Positions 52,135 to 60,550 are shown, numbered from the stretch's first letter. The stretch is 64,000 nt of DNA from Spirochaeta lutea (GCF_000758165.1 NZ_JNUP01000048.1:48905-112904); one strand, 5' to 3'. Notes: a model not told the origin generated them from the sequence alone. Translations and numbers: made by a program.

Positions 52135-54105
52135 ATGTGCGGAATTATTGGATATACCGGGGAGCACCATGTTACTGAGATCCTGCTCCATGGCCTGAAG
52201 CGTCTGGAATACCGGGGCTACGACAGCTCCGGGGTGGGCGTGCTGAACCGGAAAAAGATCCGGGTTAACAAAAAGGCCGGTGCCCTGGGCCGCTTAACCG
52301 AAACCATGGAGGCCGATCTGGACGGCACCATCGGTATTGCCCACACCCGTTGGGCCACCCACGGCGGGGTGACCGACGGCAATGCCCACCCCCACCTGAG
52401 CAGCGACGGCAGCATCGCCGTGGTTCATAACGGGATTATCGACAACTACCAGGAGCTCCGGGAGCGCCTGGCCGGCCGGGGCATCTCCTTCTCCAGCGAT
52501 ACGGACTCCGAGGTTCTGGCCCACCTGATCCAGCTGGAACTCCAGGGCACGGGGTTCTCGGGCTTTGATCCCCGGGGCGGCGCAGCGGCGCATTCCTCGG
52601 ATTCGGAAAAGCCTTCCGGCTCCGGGGCTGCTCCGGGAAAACCCGCCGCCAAACGGTCCCCCGGGGAGGATCAAGCCCTCCATCCCGCAGGTCCTGCGGC
52701 CGCGGTGGCCCGGGCCCTGGAATTCGTCCGGGGTACCTACGGCCTGGTGGTGCTCTTCAAGGAATTTCCCGAAACCCTGGTAGCCGCTAAAAACGGCAGC
52801 CCCCTGGCGGTGGGCATCAGCCAAGACGGCCGTTACATTGCCAGCGATCCCATTGCCTTTGCCGCCTATACGCGCCAGGTCATCTTTCTGGAAGACCGGG
52901 AATTAGCGGTTATTACCCCGGATACCCTGTCGATATTTGACGCAGCCCAGGCCGAGGTTCGGCGGCCGGCGGAAACCATCGATGTCCGCAGTGCCGATGT
53001 GTCCAAGGGAGAGTACCAGGACTACCTGGAAAAGGAGATCTTCGAACAGCCCGAATCCATCCGCCGGGCCTTCGGGAACGGCGGCCGCCTGGACCGGGAC
53101 TTCGGTACCGCCCGGTTGGGGGGCATCGAGCTCAACGGTTCCCAGATCCGCAATATCCGCCAGGCCCATTTCATCGGTATGGGAACCGCCATGTACGCCG
53201 GCCAGGTCGGTGCGAGGATGATGGAGGGATTGGCTCGGATTTCCAGCCACACCCTGGACGCCTCGGAACTGCGCTGGTCCAACCCCATTGTGGAGGACGA
53301 TTCGGTGTACTTCGCCCTGAGCCAGAGCGGAGAAACCCTGGATACCCTGCTGGCCGTAAAGGAGCTGCAGAACCGGGGAGGCCGGGTCTACGGGATCATC
53401 AACGCGGTGGGCAGCACCATCGCCCGGGCCTGCGGCGCCGGGGTCTACATCCACGCAGGTCCCGAGGTCTCGGTGGCCAGCACCAAGGCCTTTACCGGAC
53501 AGATTACCAGCATGTTTCTCCTTGCCCTGAGCTTCGGGCGAATCCGGCACCTGTCCCCCAGCGAGGGTAAACGCCTCATCGACGCCCTAGAGCTGATCCC
53601 CGATCAGATCAACCAGATCCTGGCCCAGAGCGCCCAGGTACAGGACATCGCCCGGCGCTTCAAACACGCCACCAGCTTCATGTACCTTGGCCGGGGGGTG
53701 AGCTACCCCATCGCCATGGAGGGTGCCCTGAAGCTCAAGGAGCTGTCCTACCTACACGCCGAGGGATTCAGTTCAGGAAACCTGAAACACGGGCCCTTGG
53801 CGCTCATCGATGAAACCGTTCCCTCCCTGTTCATTGCCCCCGAAGGGGATACCCTGGATAAGGTGATTTCAAACATCCAGGAGGTGAAGGCCCGGAAAGG
53901 TCCGGTCATTACCGTGACCAATGCGGACAGCCGGGAGCTGGAGGAGCTGTCCGATGCCCTGATTCGGGTGCCCAAATGTCCCGAGATCCTTTCTCCCCTG
54001 CTGACCATCGTACCCCTGCAGCTTTTTGCCCTCTACCTGACCCGGGAACTGGGCCGGAACGTTGATCAGCCCAGGAACCTGGCAAAAAGCGTCACCACCG
54101 ATTAG
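52135..54105 (+). CDS. glmS: Glutamine-fructose-6-phosphate transaminase with low-complexity insert
   Basis: The 656-aa enzyme starts MCGIIGYTG with the catalytic Cys2 of the glutaminase domain. Two SIS sugar-binding domains follow (SQSGETLDTLLAVKE, GPEVSVASTKAFTGQ, KELSYLHAEGFSSGNLKHGP), and the protein ends NLAKSVTTD. It makes glucosamine-6-phosphate for cell-wall synthesis. It is about 45 residues longer than usual because of an Ala/Gly/Pro/Ser-rich insert at about residues 140-185 in the glutaminase domain, after HLIQLELQGTG. AAGGAG precedes the ATG. I saw no glmS ribozyme-like sequence in the short leader. Confidence 0.95.
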   Translation: MCGIIGYTGEHHVTEILLHGLKRLEYRGYDSSGVGVLNRKKIRVNKKAGALGRLTETMEADLDGTIGIAHTRWATHGGVTDGNAHPHLSSDGSIAVVHNGIIDNYQELRERLAGRGISFSSDTDSEVLAHLIQLELQGTGFSGFDPRGGAAAHSSDSEKPSGSGAAPGKPAAKRSPGEDQALHPAGPAAAVARALEFVRGTYGLVVLFKEFPETLVAAKNGSPLAVGISQDGRYIASDPIAFAAYTRQVIFLEDRELAVITPDTLSIFDAAQAEVRRPAETIDVRSADVSKGEYQDYLEKEIFEQPESIRRAFGNGGRLDRDFGTARLGGIELNGSQIRNIRQAHFIGMGTAMYAGQVGARMMEGLARISSHTLDASELRWSNPIVEDDSVYFALSQSGETLDTLLAVKELQNRGGRVYGIINAVGSTIARACGAGVYIHAGPEVSVASTKAFTGQITSMFLLALSFGRIRHLSPSEGKRLIDALELIPDQINQILAQSAQVQDIARRFKHATSFMYLGRGVSYPIAMEGALKLKELSYLHAEGFSSGNLKHGPLALIDETVPSLFIAPEGDTLDKVISNIQEVKARKGPVITVTNADSRELEELSDALIRVPKCPEILSPLLTIVPLQLFALYLTRELGRNVDQPRNLAKSVTTD

Positions 54106-54160
54106 GTTCCGGTCCGGGGTTGATCGCAACCCCATAGAGGGCTGCCGACCTGAACCCGGC

Positions 54161-54286
54161 GCGACTCGGGGCACCTCCGCGACTCGGGGCACATCGGCGA
54201 CTCGGAGCACACCCGCGACTCGGAGCACATCGGCGACTCGGGGCACATCCGCGACTCGGGGCACCTCCGCGACTCGGAGTGCGCCG
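54161..54286. repeat. Seven tandem 18-bp repeats
   Basis: Seven consecutive units begin at 54161, 54179, 54197, 54215, 54233, 54251 and 54269. The unit is GCGACTCGGGGCACCTCC with variants CATCG, CACCC and GAG; the last unit is degenerate. They lie between the glmS stop and the convergent sensor-kinase stop. Translated, the units would give repeating Ala-Thr-Arg hexapeptides, but no start or ribosome site supports a gene. Confidence 0.9.
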
Positions 54287-54348
54287 ACCAAGGGGAATAG
54301 GCGGCCGCATTCCCCGGACCAAGGGACACCCGCTCCTGCCCAGGGGGA

Positions 54349-56580
54349 TTAGCCCTGGGCCGAGCCGGTATCGCTGTCGACGGTATCCTCCGACAGCTCC
54401 ATGGGAAGATCGAGCATGAAACAGACCCCGCCCAGCTCGGATCTACGCAACCCGATACTGCCCCGGAGCCGCTCGGTTACCAGGCTGTGCACAATACTCA
54501 GGCCCAATCCGGTTCCGCCCCTGCCCCGGCCGGTGGTAAAAAAGGGTTCGAATACCTTCTCCCAATCTTCAATAGGAATCCCGACCCCGTTATCCTCGTA
54601 GCGTACAAAGACCCGGGAGTCTTCACGGACGGCAGTGATACGAATAAACCCGATACTCTCCGGGTCCGGAAAGGCGTAGGTCAGGCTGTTGGTAACCAGG
54701 TTGGTCAGAATCTGCGCCAGGGCCCCGGGATAGGTAATCATCTGGATGGAGGGGCTCTCAATCTTCCAGGTATGGCGGGTATGACGAAACCGGGGTTGCA
54801 GGCTGAGCATTATCTGTTGCAGGTAGTCCTTTAGATCAATCGAGCGGATACTGAGGTGCATCTGGTCGGCAGACACCTGTTTGAAGCCGTTAATAAGCCC
54901 CGCAGCCCGTTCCAGGTTCTGTAGGATTATCTTGGATGATTCTAACGCCCGATCCAAATAGGTCTGAAACTGCTTCCGGCTCACCTGGCCGGCCCCGGCC
55001 TGATCCGAGAACCCTTGAGTTTCCTCCATCAGAAACGAGGCTGCCGTCAGGCTTACGCCGATGGGGGTGTTCACCTCGTGGGAGAACCCCGCCACCATCC
55101 GTCCCAAACCGGCATTCTTTTCCGCCAAAAACAGGGCCTGCCGGCTCTGTTCCAGCTCCCGGGTGCGTTCCTCTACCAGATACTCCAGCTGGGCGTTGAA
55201 ATCCTCCAGGTACTGCTGATTCGCCCGAAGCTCCGTCAGATCCTGGAACATTACCACATTCAGATCCTGGGTAAAGGTCATGAGAAACTGAAAGGTGTAG
55301 GCTCTGCCGTCCCTGGCCACCAGCTGGCCCTCGGTGGGCTCGATGCTTGTCTGGCCGCTGTTTAAAGCCTGCTCGACCCGGTGTTCATAGATCTGCCGGA
55401 TCCTGCGGCGCTGGTCCTCCCGGGGATACATAATCTGCCACCAGGTTTCCGCATCGGGAATCTCCTCGATGGAATACCCCAGAACCTGGGAAAAGCGCTG
55501 GTTAACATACCGGAACTCCCCACCCCTGGTCATCATGATAATCGGCATGGGGGCGTGATTGAAAATGGCCATAAGCAGCTCGTTGGTCTGCTGAAGCTCC
55601 CGGGTTTTCCGCTGAATGAGCCGGCGCAATAGGATATTCAGCCCCAATACCACCAGGAACCCCAGGCCGAGAAGGATTACCAGGGTACGCAGCCATCCGG
55701 GAAAGGTTCCGGGTCTCCGGCCCTGGTTGGTAAGATAACGCTCCTGGAGCTGGTAGTAGGGACTGTCGGTGTGTTCAATCCACCGGGTAAACAGTGCATC
55801 CAGTTCGGAGAGTAGACGCTGATTGCTCCCCCTGGGCACCGCGTAGAAGGTCTGAACCGGATTGTAGATGATGGGTGACCGGCGCAGGGCATCACCATCG
55901 AAGCGAAAGGCGCTGAAAAAAGCGCCGGCGTCAACCTGTCCCTGGATGATGGCCGCTTGGAGGGCAGAGTGGCTGGAGTACTCCCGGTATACGGGACTCA
56001 CCCCGAAGGACTCGGTAAGCGCCATGAGGTTTTTTCCGTTTTGATCCCCCCGTACAATGCCCACAGGCCGGGCATCCAGAGCCAGCACATCGGTTACCGA
56101 TGACTCCAGGGGAATAAGAACCACACCCCAGCTGGTTGCCAGGGGTACGGCGCTATAATCCAGGAAGGCTTGGCGCTCCTGGGTTTTTGTCAGGGACACC
56201 ATGATATCAATGCTGCCCTCCATGGCCCGTTCAAGCCCCTCCGACCAGGTCATGGACGGAAATTCCGGGGTAAATCCGAGAACAGCCCCGGCGGACCGCA
56301 ACAACTCCGGAAAAAACCCGGTTATCCGGCCTTCCTCCTGGTAGCTGTAGGGAAAAAGGTCCCAGACCCCGGCAACCCGCACCTCCTGGGAGAAGGGGAT
56401 TACCGGCTGGCCACCTGCCAAGACGGGCAGCAGCAGAGCCCAGAGGCAGAGAAATCCCCTCAGAAAAAAACACCTCGGTCCCTTACCGGGCCGGAAGATG
56501 CCAAACAGATGTATAAAAAATCCCCCGGGCGGTCTAGCTGCACGGGGGATGGAATGGTGTACGCTATTCTTGGCGGTCAT
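54349..56580 (-). CDS. Sensor histidine kinase with periplasmic-binding-protein-type sensor and PAS
   Basis: About 743 aa. A signal/anchor region (FFLRGFLCLWALLLPVLAGG) leads into a family 3 solute-binding-type sensor (VRVAGVWDLFPYSYQEEGRI, residues about 70-290). A membrane helix (LVILLGLGFLVVLGLNILL), a PAS domain (GGEFRYVNQRFSQVLGYSIE), and a coiled coil follow. The H-box is GFSHEVNTPIG with an intact histidine, then N box NLVTNSLTYAF, DNGVGI and GGTGLGLSIV. The start at 56580 is 7 bp after the galM stop; a longer start inside galM is less likely. No response regulator is adjacent. Confidence 0.87.
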   Translation of the reverse strand: MTAKNSVHHSIPRAARPPGGFFIHLFGIFRPGKGPRCFFLRGFLCLWALLLPVLAGGQPVIPFSQEVRVAGVWDLFPYSYQEEGRITGFFPELLRSAGAVLGFTPEFPSMTWSEGLERAMEGSIDIMVSLTKTQERQAFLDYSAVPLATSWGVVLIPLESSVTDVLALDARPVGIVRGDQNGKNLMALTESFGVSPVYREYSSHSALQAAIIQGQVDAGAFFSAFRFDGDALRRSPIIYNPVQTFYAVPRGSNQRLLSELDALFTRWIEHTDSPYYQLQERYLTNQGRRPGTFPGWLRTLVILLGLGFLVVLGLNILLRRLIQRKTRELQQTNELLMAIFNHAPMPIIMMTRGGEFRYVNQRFSQVLGYSIEEIPDAETWWQIMYPREDQRRRIRQIYEHRVEQALNSGQTSIEPTEGQLVARDGRAYTFQFLMTFTQDLNVVMFQDLTELRANQQYLEDFNAQLEYLVEERTRELEQSRQALFLAEKNAGLGRMVAGFSHEVNTPIGVSLTAASFLMEETQGFSDQAGAGQVSRKQFQTYLDRALESSKIILQNLERAAGLINGFKQVSADQMHLSIRSIDLKDYLQQIMLSLQPRFRHTRHTWKIESPSIQMITYPGALAQILTNLVTNSLTYAFPDPESIGFIRITAVREDSRVFVRYEDNGVGIPIEDWEKVFEPFFTTGRGRGGTGLGLSIVHSLVTERLRGSIGLRRSELGGVCFMLDLPMELSEDTVDSDTGSAQG

Positions 56581-56587
56581 ACCACCA

Positions 56588-57727
56588 TTATAGGCTAAAG
56601 CGGTGCACCGTGGTACGTTCGTAGGCCTCACCGGGCCGAAGAATTATGCTGGGAAACTCCGGCCGGGTTAGGGCATCATTGTAGCCCTGGGTCTCAAGGC
56701 AGAAGGCGGTGCGGGGGGTGTATACGGCCCCGGCCCTACCAGGAATCCCCTGGGCAGGGAGCATGTTCCCGCTGTAAAACTGGGTTCCCACCTGGTTGGT
56801 ATACACCTCCATGGTGATACCCGATGTTTCCCCCTGGGCGGCCGCCGCACGCTGTACCTTCCGGCCTGTGGAGGAATTCCCATGAGCGGCGCCCCTGATA
56901 ACCTCTGCCAGATAGTCGGGGCAGGAACTCAGGCTCTGTTCCGACAACCCGGGATCCCATACCGGGGCATCGTCCTTAAGGATGTAGCAGTGATCGTAGC
57001 CCCCGGGCACCTGATCGATCCGGGAACCGATGGTTGCTGGACTGCGGAAGTCCATGGGACCGTCCACCTTTGCCAGGTCACCCGTGGGCAGGAACTCCCC
57101 GTCCACGGGCAGATAGCGGTCGGCGTGGATGGTCATGGAATGGTCCAGGATGGAGCCCTCCGCCTCGCCGTTGAGGTTAAAATAGGCATGGTTGGTGATG
57201 TTTACCGGGGTTGGGGCGTCGGTAGTGGCCCGGTAGGTCATGATGAGATCATTTTGCCGGGTTACCCAGTAGGAGGCCTCCAGGGTAAGGGTGCCGGGGA
57301 AGCCTCCCTCACCGTCGGGCCGTCGGTAGGTAAACACCACCCCCGCCGCATCATCACTCTCATAACACCGGGCGTCGAAAACCTTGAAGGCGAAACTGCA
57401 ATCAGGTCCGGAGTGAAGGGTGTTGGCGCCGTCGTTCGCCTGGAGCCGGTACTCCTTGCCGTCCAGGGTAAACCGTGCCTTGGAGATCCGGTTTGCCACC
57501 GGCCCCACGGTTACCCCGAAAAACGGCGGGTTGGCAACATACTCCTCCAAAGTATTGAAGCCGCACACGGTCTCTACGGCCGTGCCGTCACCGCCGGGCA
57601 CCGAAACCCCTACCAGGGCGGCACCGAGACTCGATACCTGTACAGTAATGCCCCCGGGAACGGTCATAGTGAACCGGTTCACCTCTACACCCTGATGATT
57701 CCCAAAGGATGAAATTCCTACCTCCAT
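56588..57727 (-). CDS. galM: Aldose 1-epimerase
   Basis: The 379-aa mutarotase interconverts alpha and beta anomers of aldoses. It shows GPVANRISKARFTLDGKEY, TLHSGP, NITNHAYFNLNG (catalytic histidine block) and GGYDHCYIL. I place the start at 57727 because GAGGAG lies about 7 nt upstream. MITE copy B sits 43 bp upstream of the start, in the expected promoter zone. The sensor kinase follows 7 bp downstream, so they are probably co-transcribed. Confidence 0.93.
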   Translation of the reverse strand: MEVGISSFGNHQGVEVNRFTMTVPGGITVQVSSLGAALVGVSVPGGDGTAVETVCGFNTLEEYVANPPFFGVTVGPVANRISKARFTLDGKEYRLQANDGANTLHSGPDCSFAFKVFDARCYESDDAAGVVFTYRRPDGEGGFPGTLTLEASYWVTRQNDLIMTYRATTDAPTPVNITNHAYFNLNGEAEGSILDHSMTIHADRYLPVDGEFLPTGDLAKVDGPMDFRSPATIGSRIDQVPGGYDHCYILKDDAPVWDPGLSEQSLSSCPDYLAEVIRGAAHGNSSTGRKVQRAAAAQGETSGITMEVYTNQVGTQFYSGNMLPAQGIPGRAGAVYTPRTAFCLETQGYNDALTRPEFPSIILRPGEAYERTTVHRFSL

Positions 57728-57769
57728 GCGTAACTCCTCAATGTAAGTGTCTGTTTGTAACGATTTCTT

Positions 57770-57879
57770 AGATAGTGCGCAAAAGGTTGTACCTTTGCAC
57801 CCCGGCGACACCACCCATGGGTAGACATATAGGTTGCCCCGCTATATCTGGTGTCGTTTACAGCCTTTTGCGCACTACA
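57770..57879 (+). repeat. MITE-like element, copy B (complete)
   Basis: The 110-bp element has ends TAGTGCGCAAAAGGTTGTAC and its imperfect complement GTTTACAGCCTTTTGCGCAC. It is flanked by the identical 8-bp direct repeat GATTTCTT at 57762-57769 and 57880-57887. Its internal sequence matches copies D and E over the left half and copy A over the right half. It is non-coding and lies just upstream of galM. Confidence 0.87.
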
Positions 57880-57932
57880 GATTTCTTCTACTGGTGTGAA
57901 ACACCATGAAAGAGGGTACACCAGTTTCCCGT

Positions 57933-57962
57933 AAAAAAGAAGGGCCCTGTTCGGGCCCTTCC
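57933..57962 (-). terminator. Rho-independent terminator after the DHOD-like gene
   Basis: On the minus strand GAAGGGCCC pairs with GGGCCCTTC around a short loop and is followed by TTTTTT, 27 bp past the stop. Confidence 0.92.
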
Positions 57963-57989
57963 ATCGGTTTGTCCCTGCACGAGGGCGCT

Positions 57990-59003
57990 TTAAATCAAAT
58001 TCGGGCGCTTTATGTAGTCCTGGCTCCGGAGCAGCATCCGCACGTACTGGGCGCGGCGGTAGGCGGAGGTATCGCCGTTTTTGGCCTCGGAGAGTTTACC
58101 CCGGAAGTCATCAATTTTTTCGTAGCCCTTCTTCCGCATCCATCCCTGGATGTCCCCCAGTATGGTGGTAATCTGATCCAGGGAATTCAGGTACAGGGTC
58201 GAAACGGTCTGGAACACATCCGCTCCGGCCAAGAGCACTTCCAAGGCCTCCTGGCTGGTGTGAATCCCGTTGGATGCGCAGAGGCTCGCCTTGGTCTGTC
58301 CGTGGAGCAGCCCCATGAAGCGCAGGGCAAGCTTATGATCCGCAGGCCCCGAAAGGTTAAAGGGGTAGCTGCTTGTTTCGGTTTCAACATTGATGGAGGG
58401 ATGGAAGAACCGGTTGAAGAGTACGAACCCGTCCACTCCGGCCTTCTCAAGCTGCTGGATGATGCGAACCGGGCTGGTGTAAAAACTGGAAAGCTTTACT
58501 GAAACGGGGATTTTAACGGCCTTTTTAACCGCCTGCACCGCCTCTACCTGGGCCTTTTCGATCTCCTGAGCCGGTGCGATCAGATCGTCGGGCAATCCGA
58601 AGAAGTTCAGCTCCAATCCGTCCACCCCGGTTTCTTCGAGTTTTTTGGCCCACTCGGCCCAGGTTTCAATGTTCAGGGCGTTAAGGCTGGCAATAACCGG
58701 AATCGACACGGATTCCTTGGCCCGCTGGGTCCACATGAGGTGCTCCTCCGGCCCGGCATGCTCGACCTCGGGAAAGATACTCTGCATTTCCGCATGCCAG
58801 TTGTCATACAGATGAATATCCTCGTCGTGGGCATAGCGCTGATAGGCGATCTGCTCCTCGAACAGGCTCTTTATAACCAAGGCACCTGCGCCTTTGGTCT
58901 CGATTTTTCGGATAGCGTCCATATTGCTGGTCAGGCTGCAGGCACCGACCACTAGGGGATTTTTTAGGGTGATTCCCATGTACGTTGAAGTGAGGTTTGC
59001 CAT
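57990..59003 (-). CDS. Dihydroorotate dehydrogenase-like FMN protein
   Basis: A 337-aa TIM-barrel protein of the PyrD-like family: LKNPLVVGACSLTSN, ALVIKSLFEEQI, VIASLNALN, LELNFFG, and VKLSSFY with VDGFVLFNRFF. Relatives are often annotated as DHOD-like proteins of unknown substrate; no pyrimidine genes are nearby, so orotate synthesis is not assured. AGGAG precedes the ATG at 59003, and a strong promoter lies at 59031-59059. It is monocistronic with its own terminator. Confidence 0.85.
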   Translation of the reverse strand: MANLTSTYMGITLKNPLVVGACSLTSNMDAIRKIETKGAGALVIKSLFEEQIAYQRYAHDEDIHLYDNWHAEMQSIFPEVEHAGPEEHLMWTQRAKESVSIPVIASLNALNIETWAEWAKKLEETGVDGLELNFFGLPDDLIAPAQEIEKAQVEAVQAVKKAVKIPVSVKLSSFYTSPVRIIQQLEKAGVDGFVLFNRFFHPSINVETETSSYPFNLSGPADHKLALRFMGLLHGQTKASLCASNGIHTSQEALEVLLAGADVFQTVSTLYLNSLDQITTILGDIQGWMRKKGYEKIDDFRGKLSEAKNGDTSAYRRAQYVRMLLRSQDYIKRPNLI

Positions 59004-59030
59004 ATTTAAAAGCTCCTTTCCTATAGATAC

Positions 59031-59059
59031 AGAGTATGGCCAGACCAGGCGGAAGTCAA
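59031..59059 (-). promoter_or_regulatory. Promoter of the DHOD-like gene
   Basis: On the minus strand TTGACT (59054-59059), a 17-bp spacer, and TACTCT (59031-59036), followed by a leader of about 20 nt with AGGAG. Confidence 0.82.
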
Positions 59060-59066
59060 ATACCTC

Positions 59067-59095
59067 TTGTAAAATCGGCCCCGGCACCGTACTAT
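59067..59095 (+). promoter_or_regulatory. Promoter of the ABC ATPase gene, leaderless geometry
   Basis: TTGTAA (59067-59072), a 17-bp spacer and TACTAT (59090-59095) are followed by six bases and then the ATG at 59102. No ribosome-binding site is present. Confidence 0.75.
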
Positions 59096-59101
59096 TCTGC
59101 C

Positions 59102-59977
59102 ATGGACCCAGCAATTCGATTTCAAGACATCAGTTTTTTTTATGTGAACCAAGACGCCCCGGAAAACATCAAGGATGTAACCCCCCAGGATCTCACCTTT
59201 CTCTTCGACCAGTTCTCTCTGGACCTGCCCAAGGGGGTACTCTCCATTGTCGGAGAAAACGGCACGGGCAAAAGCACCCTCCTGCTCCTGGCCGGGGGCC
59301 GGCTATTTCCAATTCAAGGCAGCATTTCCATCCTCGGCAGGAGCAGTCAGGACTTCCGCAATGCCCTCCACGACCCGGAGCTGGAGCGTGAACGGGCCAA
59401 GTTGGTGAGCTACGTGTACCAGAACATGGAGTTTGAGAGCGACCACTCCGTGGGAGACCTCATGAACCAGGTCTTTTCCCAGGGCTTCCATCCCGAGGCC
59501 CGGGCCGATCTTATTCCGGAGCTGGTAACCGCGCTTTCCCTGGACAACGCCCTCACAAAGCGCACCCAGGAACTCTCCAAGGGGGCCCTCCAGCGGGCGG
59601 TAATTGCCTTCGCAGTACTCTACGGCAGTCAAATCACCATGATGGACGAACCGGTTTTCGCCATGGAAGAACCCCGAAAGGAAGCCACCATGGAGTATCT
59701 CCAGGACTATGCCCGGCGGTCGGAAACCAGTCTATATTTTACCGCCCATAATCTCCATCTCTGCGAGCAGTACTCAGACCAGATGCTCATCCTCAAAAAG
59801 GGCAATACGGCCCTAGACAGCCAGGGGTACATCCTCGGGCCCACTGCCGAGGTCTGCACCCGGGAGAACCTGGAACAGGCATACAAGGTCCCCTACGAAA
59901 CCCTACACCGCAAGGAGGGGCTGTACCGGGACATGCTGATGAAGCGCTTCGCCGACGGCGGCACCCCCCAGGATTGA
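59102..59977 (+). CDS. ABC transporter ATP-binding protein, orphan
   Basis: A 291-aa ATPase. Walker A reads GENGTGKST, the signature is LSKGALQRA (an unusual form of LSGGQ), and Walker B is ITMMDEP, followed by an H-loop in TAHNLH. No permease or binding protein is adjacent, so it may energise a transporter encoded elsewhere or serve a regulatory role. The Walker-B-proximal residues FAMEEP replace the usual D-loop wording. It is divergent from the DHOD-like gene and appears to be expressed from a leaderless promoter. I prefer the ATG at 59102 over an upstream in-frame start at 59036, which would overlap the promoter. Confidence 0.85.
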   Translation: MDPAIRFQDISFFYVNQDAPENIKDVTPQDLTFLFDQFSLDLPKGVLSIVGENGTGKSTLLLLAGGRLFPIQGSISILGRSSQDFRNALHDPELERERAKLVSYVYQNMEFESDHSVGDLMNQVFSQGFHPEARADLIPELVTALSLDNALTKRTQELSKGALQRAVIAFAVLYGSQITMMDEPVFAMEEPRKEATMEYLQDYARRSETSLYFTAHNLHLCEQYSDQMLILKKGNTALDSQGYILGPTAEVCTRENLEQAYKVPYETLHRKEGLYRDMLMKRFADGGTPQD

Positions 59978-60008
59978 CGGGGACCTACTACCTCCGGGCT
60001 GTGTTGTT

Positions 60009-60118
60009 GTCTAGTGTGCAAAAGGTTGTAAAACTCCCCCTCACAACACCACATCTGTGGATGTGTATATGAGGATGACACTACAGATAGTGTAGTTTAC
60101 AAGCTTTTGCGCACTATA
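60009..60118 (+). repeat. MITE-like element, copy C (complete, diverged)
   Basis: The ends TAGTGTGCAAAAGGTTGTAA (60012-60031) and TTACAAGCTTTTGCGCACTA (60097-60116) match those of copies A and B; the middle shares ACACCAC and the GTTTAC-preceding part but is otherwise diverged. No clean 8-bp duplication is visible (gtgttgtt versus tattgttt). It sits between the ABC ATPase stop and the tRNA promoter. Confidence 0.8.
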
Positions 60119-60137
60119 TATTGTTTTCTCCGGCTTA

Positions 60138-60167
60138 TTGACAACCCGGGCCGCGCTGTGGTACGTT
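60138..60167 (+). promoter_or_regulatory. Promoter of tRNA-Pro
   Basis: A perfect TTGACA (60138-60143) lies 18 bp before a TACGTT -10-like box (60162-60167), about 28 bp before the mature tRNA 5' end. Confidence 0.65.
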
Positions 60168-60195
60168 CACACCCGCATTCAGTAATGAAGGCAAT

Positions 60196-60269
60196 CGGGC
60201 TGTAGCGCAGTGGTTTAGCGTACAAGTCTGGGGGACTTGGGGTCGCCGGTTCAAATCCGGCCAGCCCGA
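60196..60269 (+). tRNA. tRNA-Pro (anticodon GGG)
   Basis: The 74-nt cloverleaf has acceptor strands CGGGCTG and CAGCCCG, D arm GCGCAGTGGTTTAGCGT, anticodon arm CAAGT-CTGGGGG-ACTTG with anticodon GGG, and T arm GCCGG-TTCAAAT-CCGGC, with discriminator A. CCA is not encoded. It starts with C as bacterial tRNA-Pro does. Confidence 0.95.
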
Positions 60270-60274
60270 TATTT

Positions 60275-60298
60275 GGGACACATTAGTGTCCCTTTTTT
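60275..60298 (+). terminator. Terminator of tRNA-Pro
   Basis: GGGACAC pairs with GTGTCCC around a 4-nt loop, followed by TTTTTT, five bases after the tRNA. Confidence 0.92.
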
Positions 60299-60335
60299 AT
60301 TTGGGGACTAGTTATCCAGTTCTTAGAGCCGCAGT

Positions 60336-60354
60336 ATTCGGCAAGCCCGATATT
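60336..60354 (+). repeat. Copy of the tRNA-Pro 3' end (att-like direct repeat)
   Basis: These 19 bp match 60255-60273, the T-stem and acceptor 3' end of tRNA-Pro plus four bases, at 17 of 19 positions, including an uninterrupted AGCCCGATATT. Duplicated tRNA 3' ends mark integration of islands and prophages. The direct repeats are 81 bp apart, so either the island inserted and then largely left, or this is one of several att remnants. Confidence 0.65.
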
Positions 60355-60487
60355 AGAAAGGAAATACTGGATGAGCAATGAGATCTCATCCCGAAAATAG
60401 CCGCTTAACTCGCCAGGAGGAAACTGGCTCCAAAGTCAAATTGCGAACTAAATTGGACACTATCCCCCAGTGAAGGGTTTCGGTTTT

Positions 60488-60550
60488 CCTTAATGTGTGC
60501 CTATTGGTGTGTTGCCAGGGTGAAAAGTTACAACCTTTTGCGCACTACAT
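60488..60550 (-). repeat. MITE-like element, copy D (partial)
   Basis: In reverse complement it matches the first half of copy B: TAGTGCGCAAAAGGTTGTAA, then CTTTTCACCCTGGCAACACA and CCAATAGGCACACATTAAGG, with scattered differences. The opposite end is missing. It lies immediately beyond the stop of the beta-barrel gene. Confidence 0.75.

Noticed and set aside
54062..54352. Plus-strand frame through the 18-bp repeats giving Ala-Thr-Arg hexapeptides
   Set aside because: It begins inside glmS in another frame and has no ribosome site; it is a by-product of the repeat length being divisible by three.
60255..60354. CRISPR array from the spaced repeats near the tRNA
   Set aside because: Only two copies, and one is the tRNA itself; no regular spacers.
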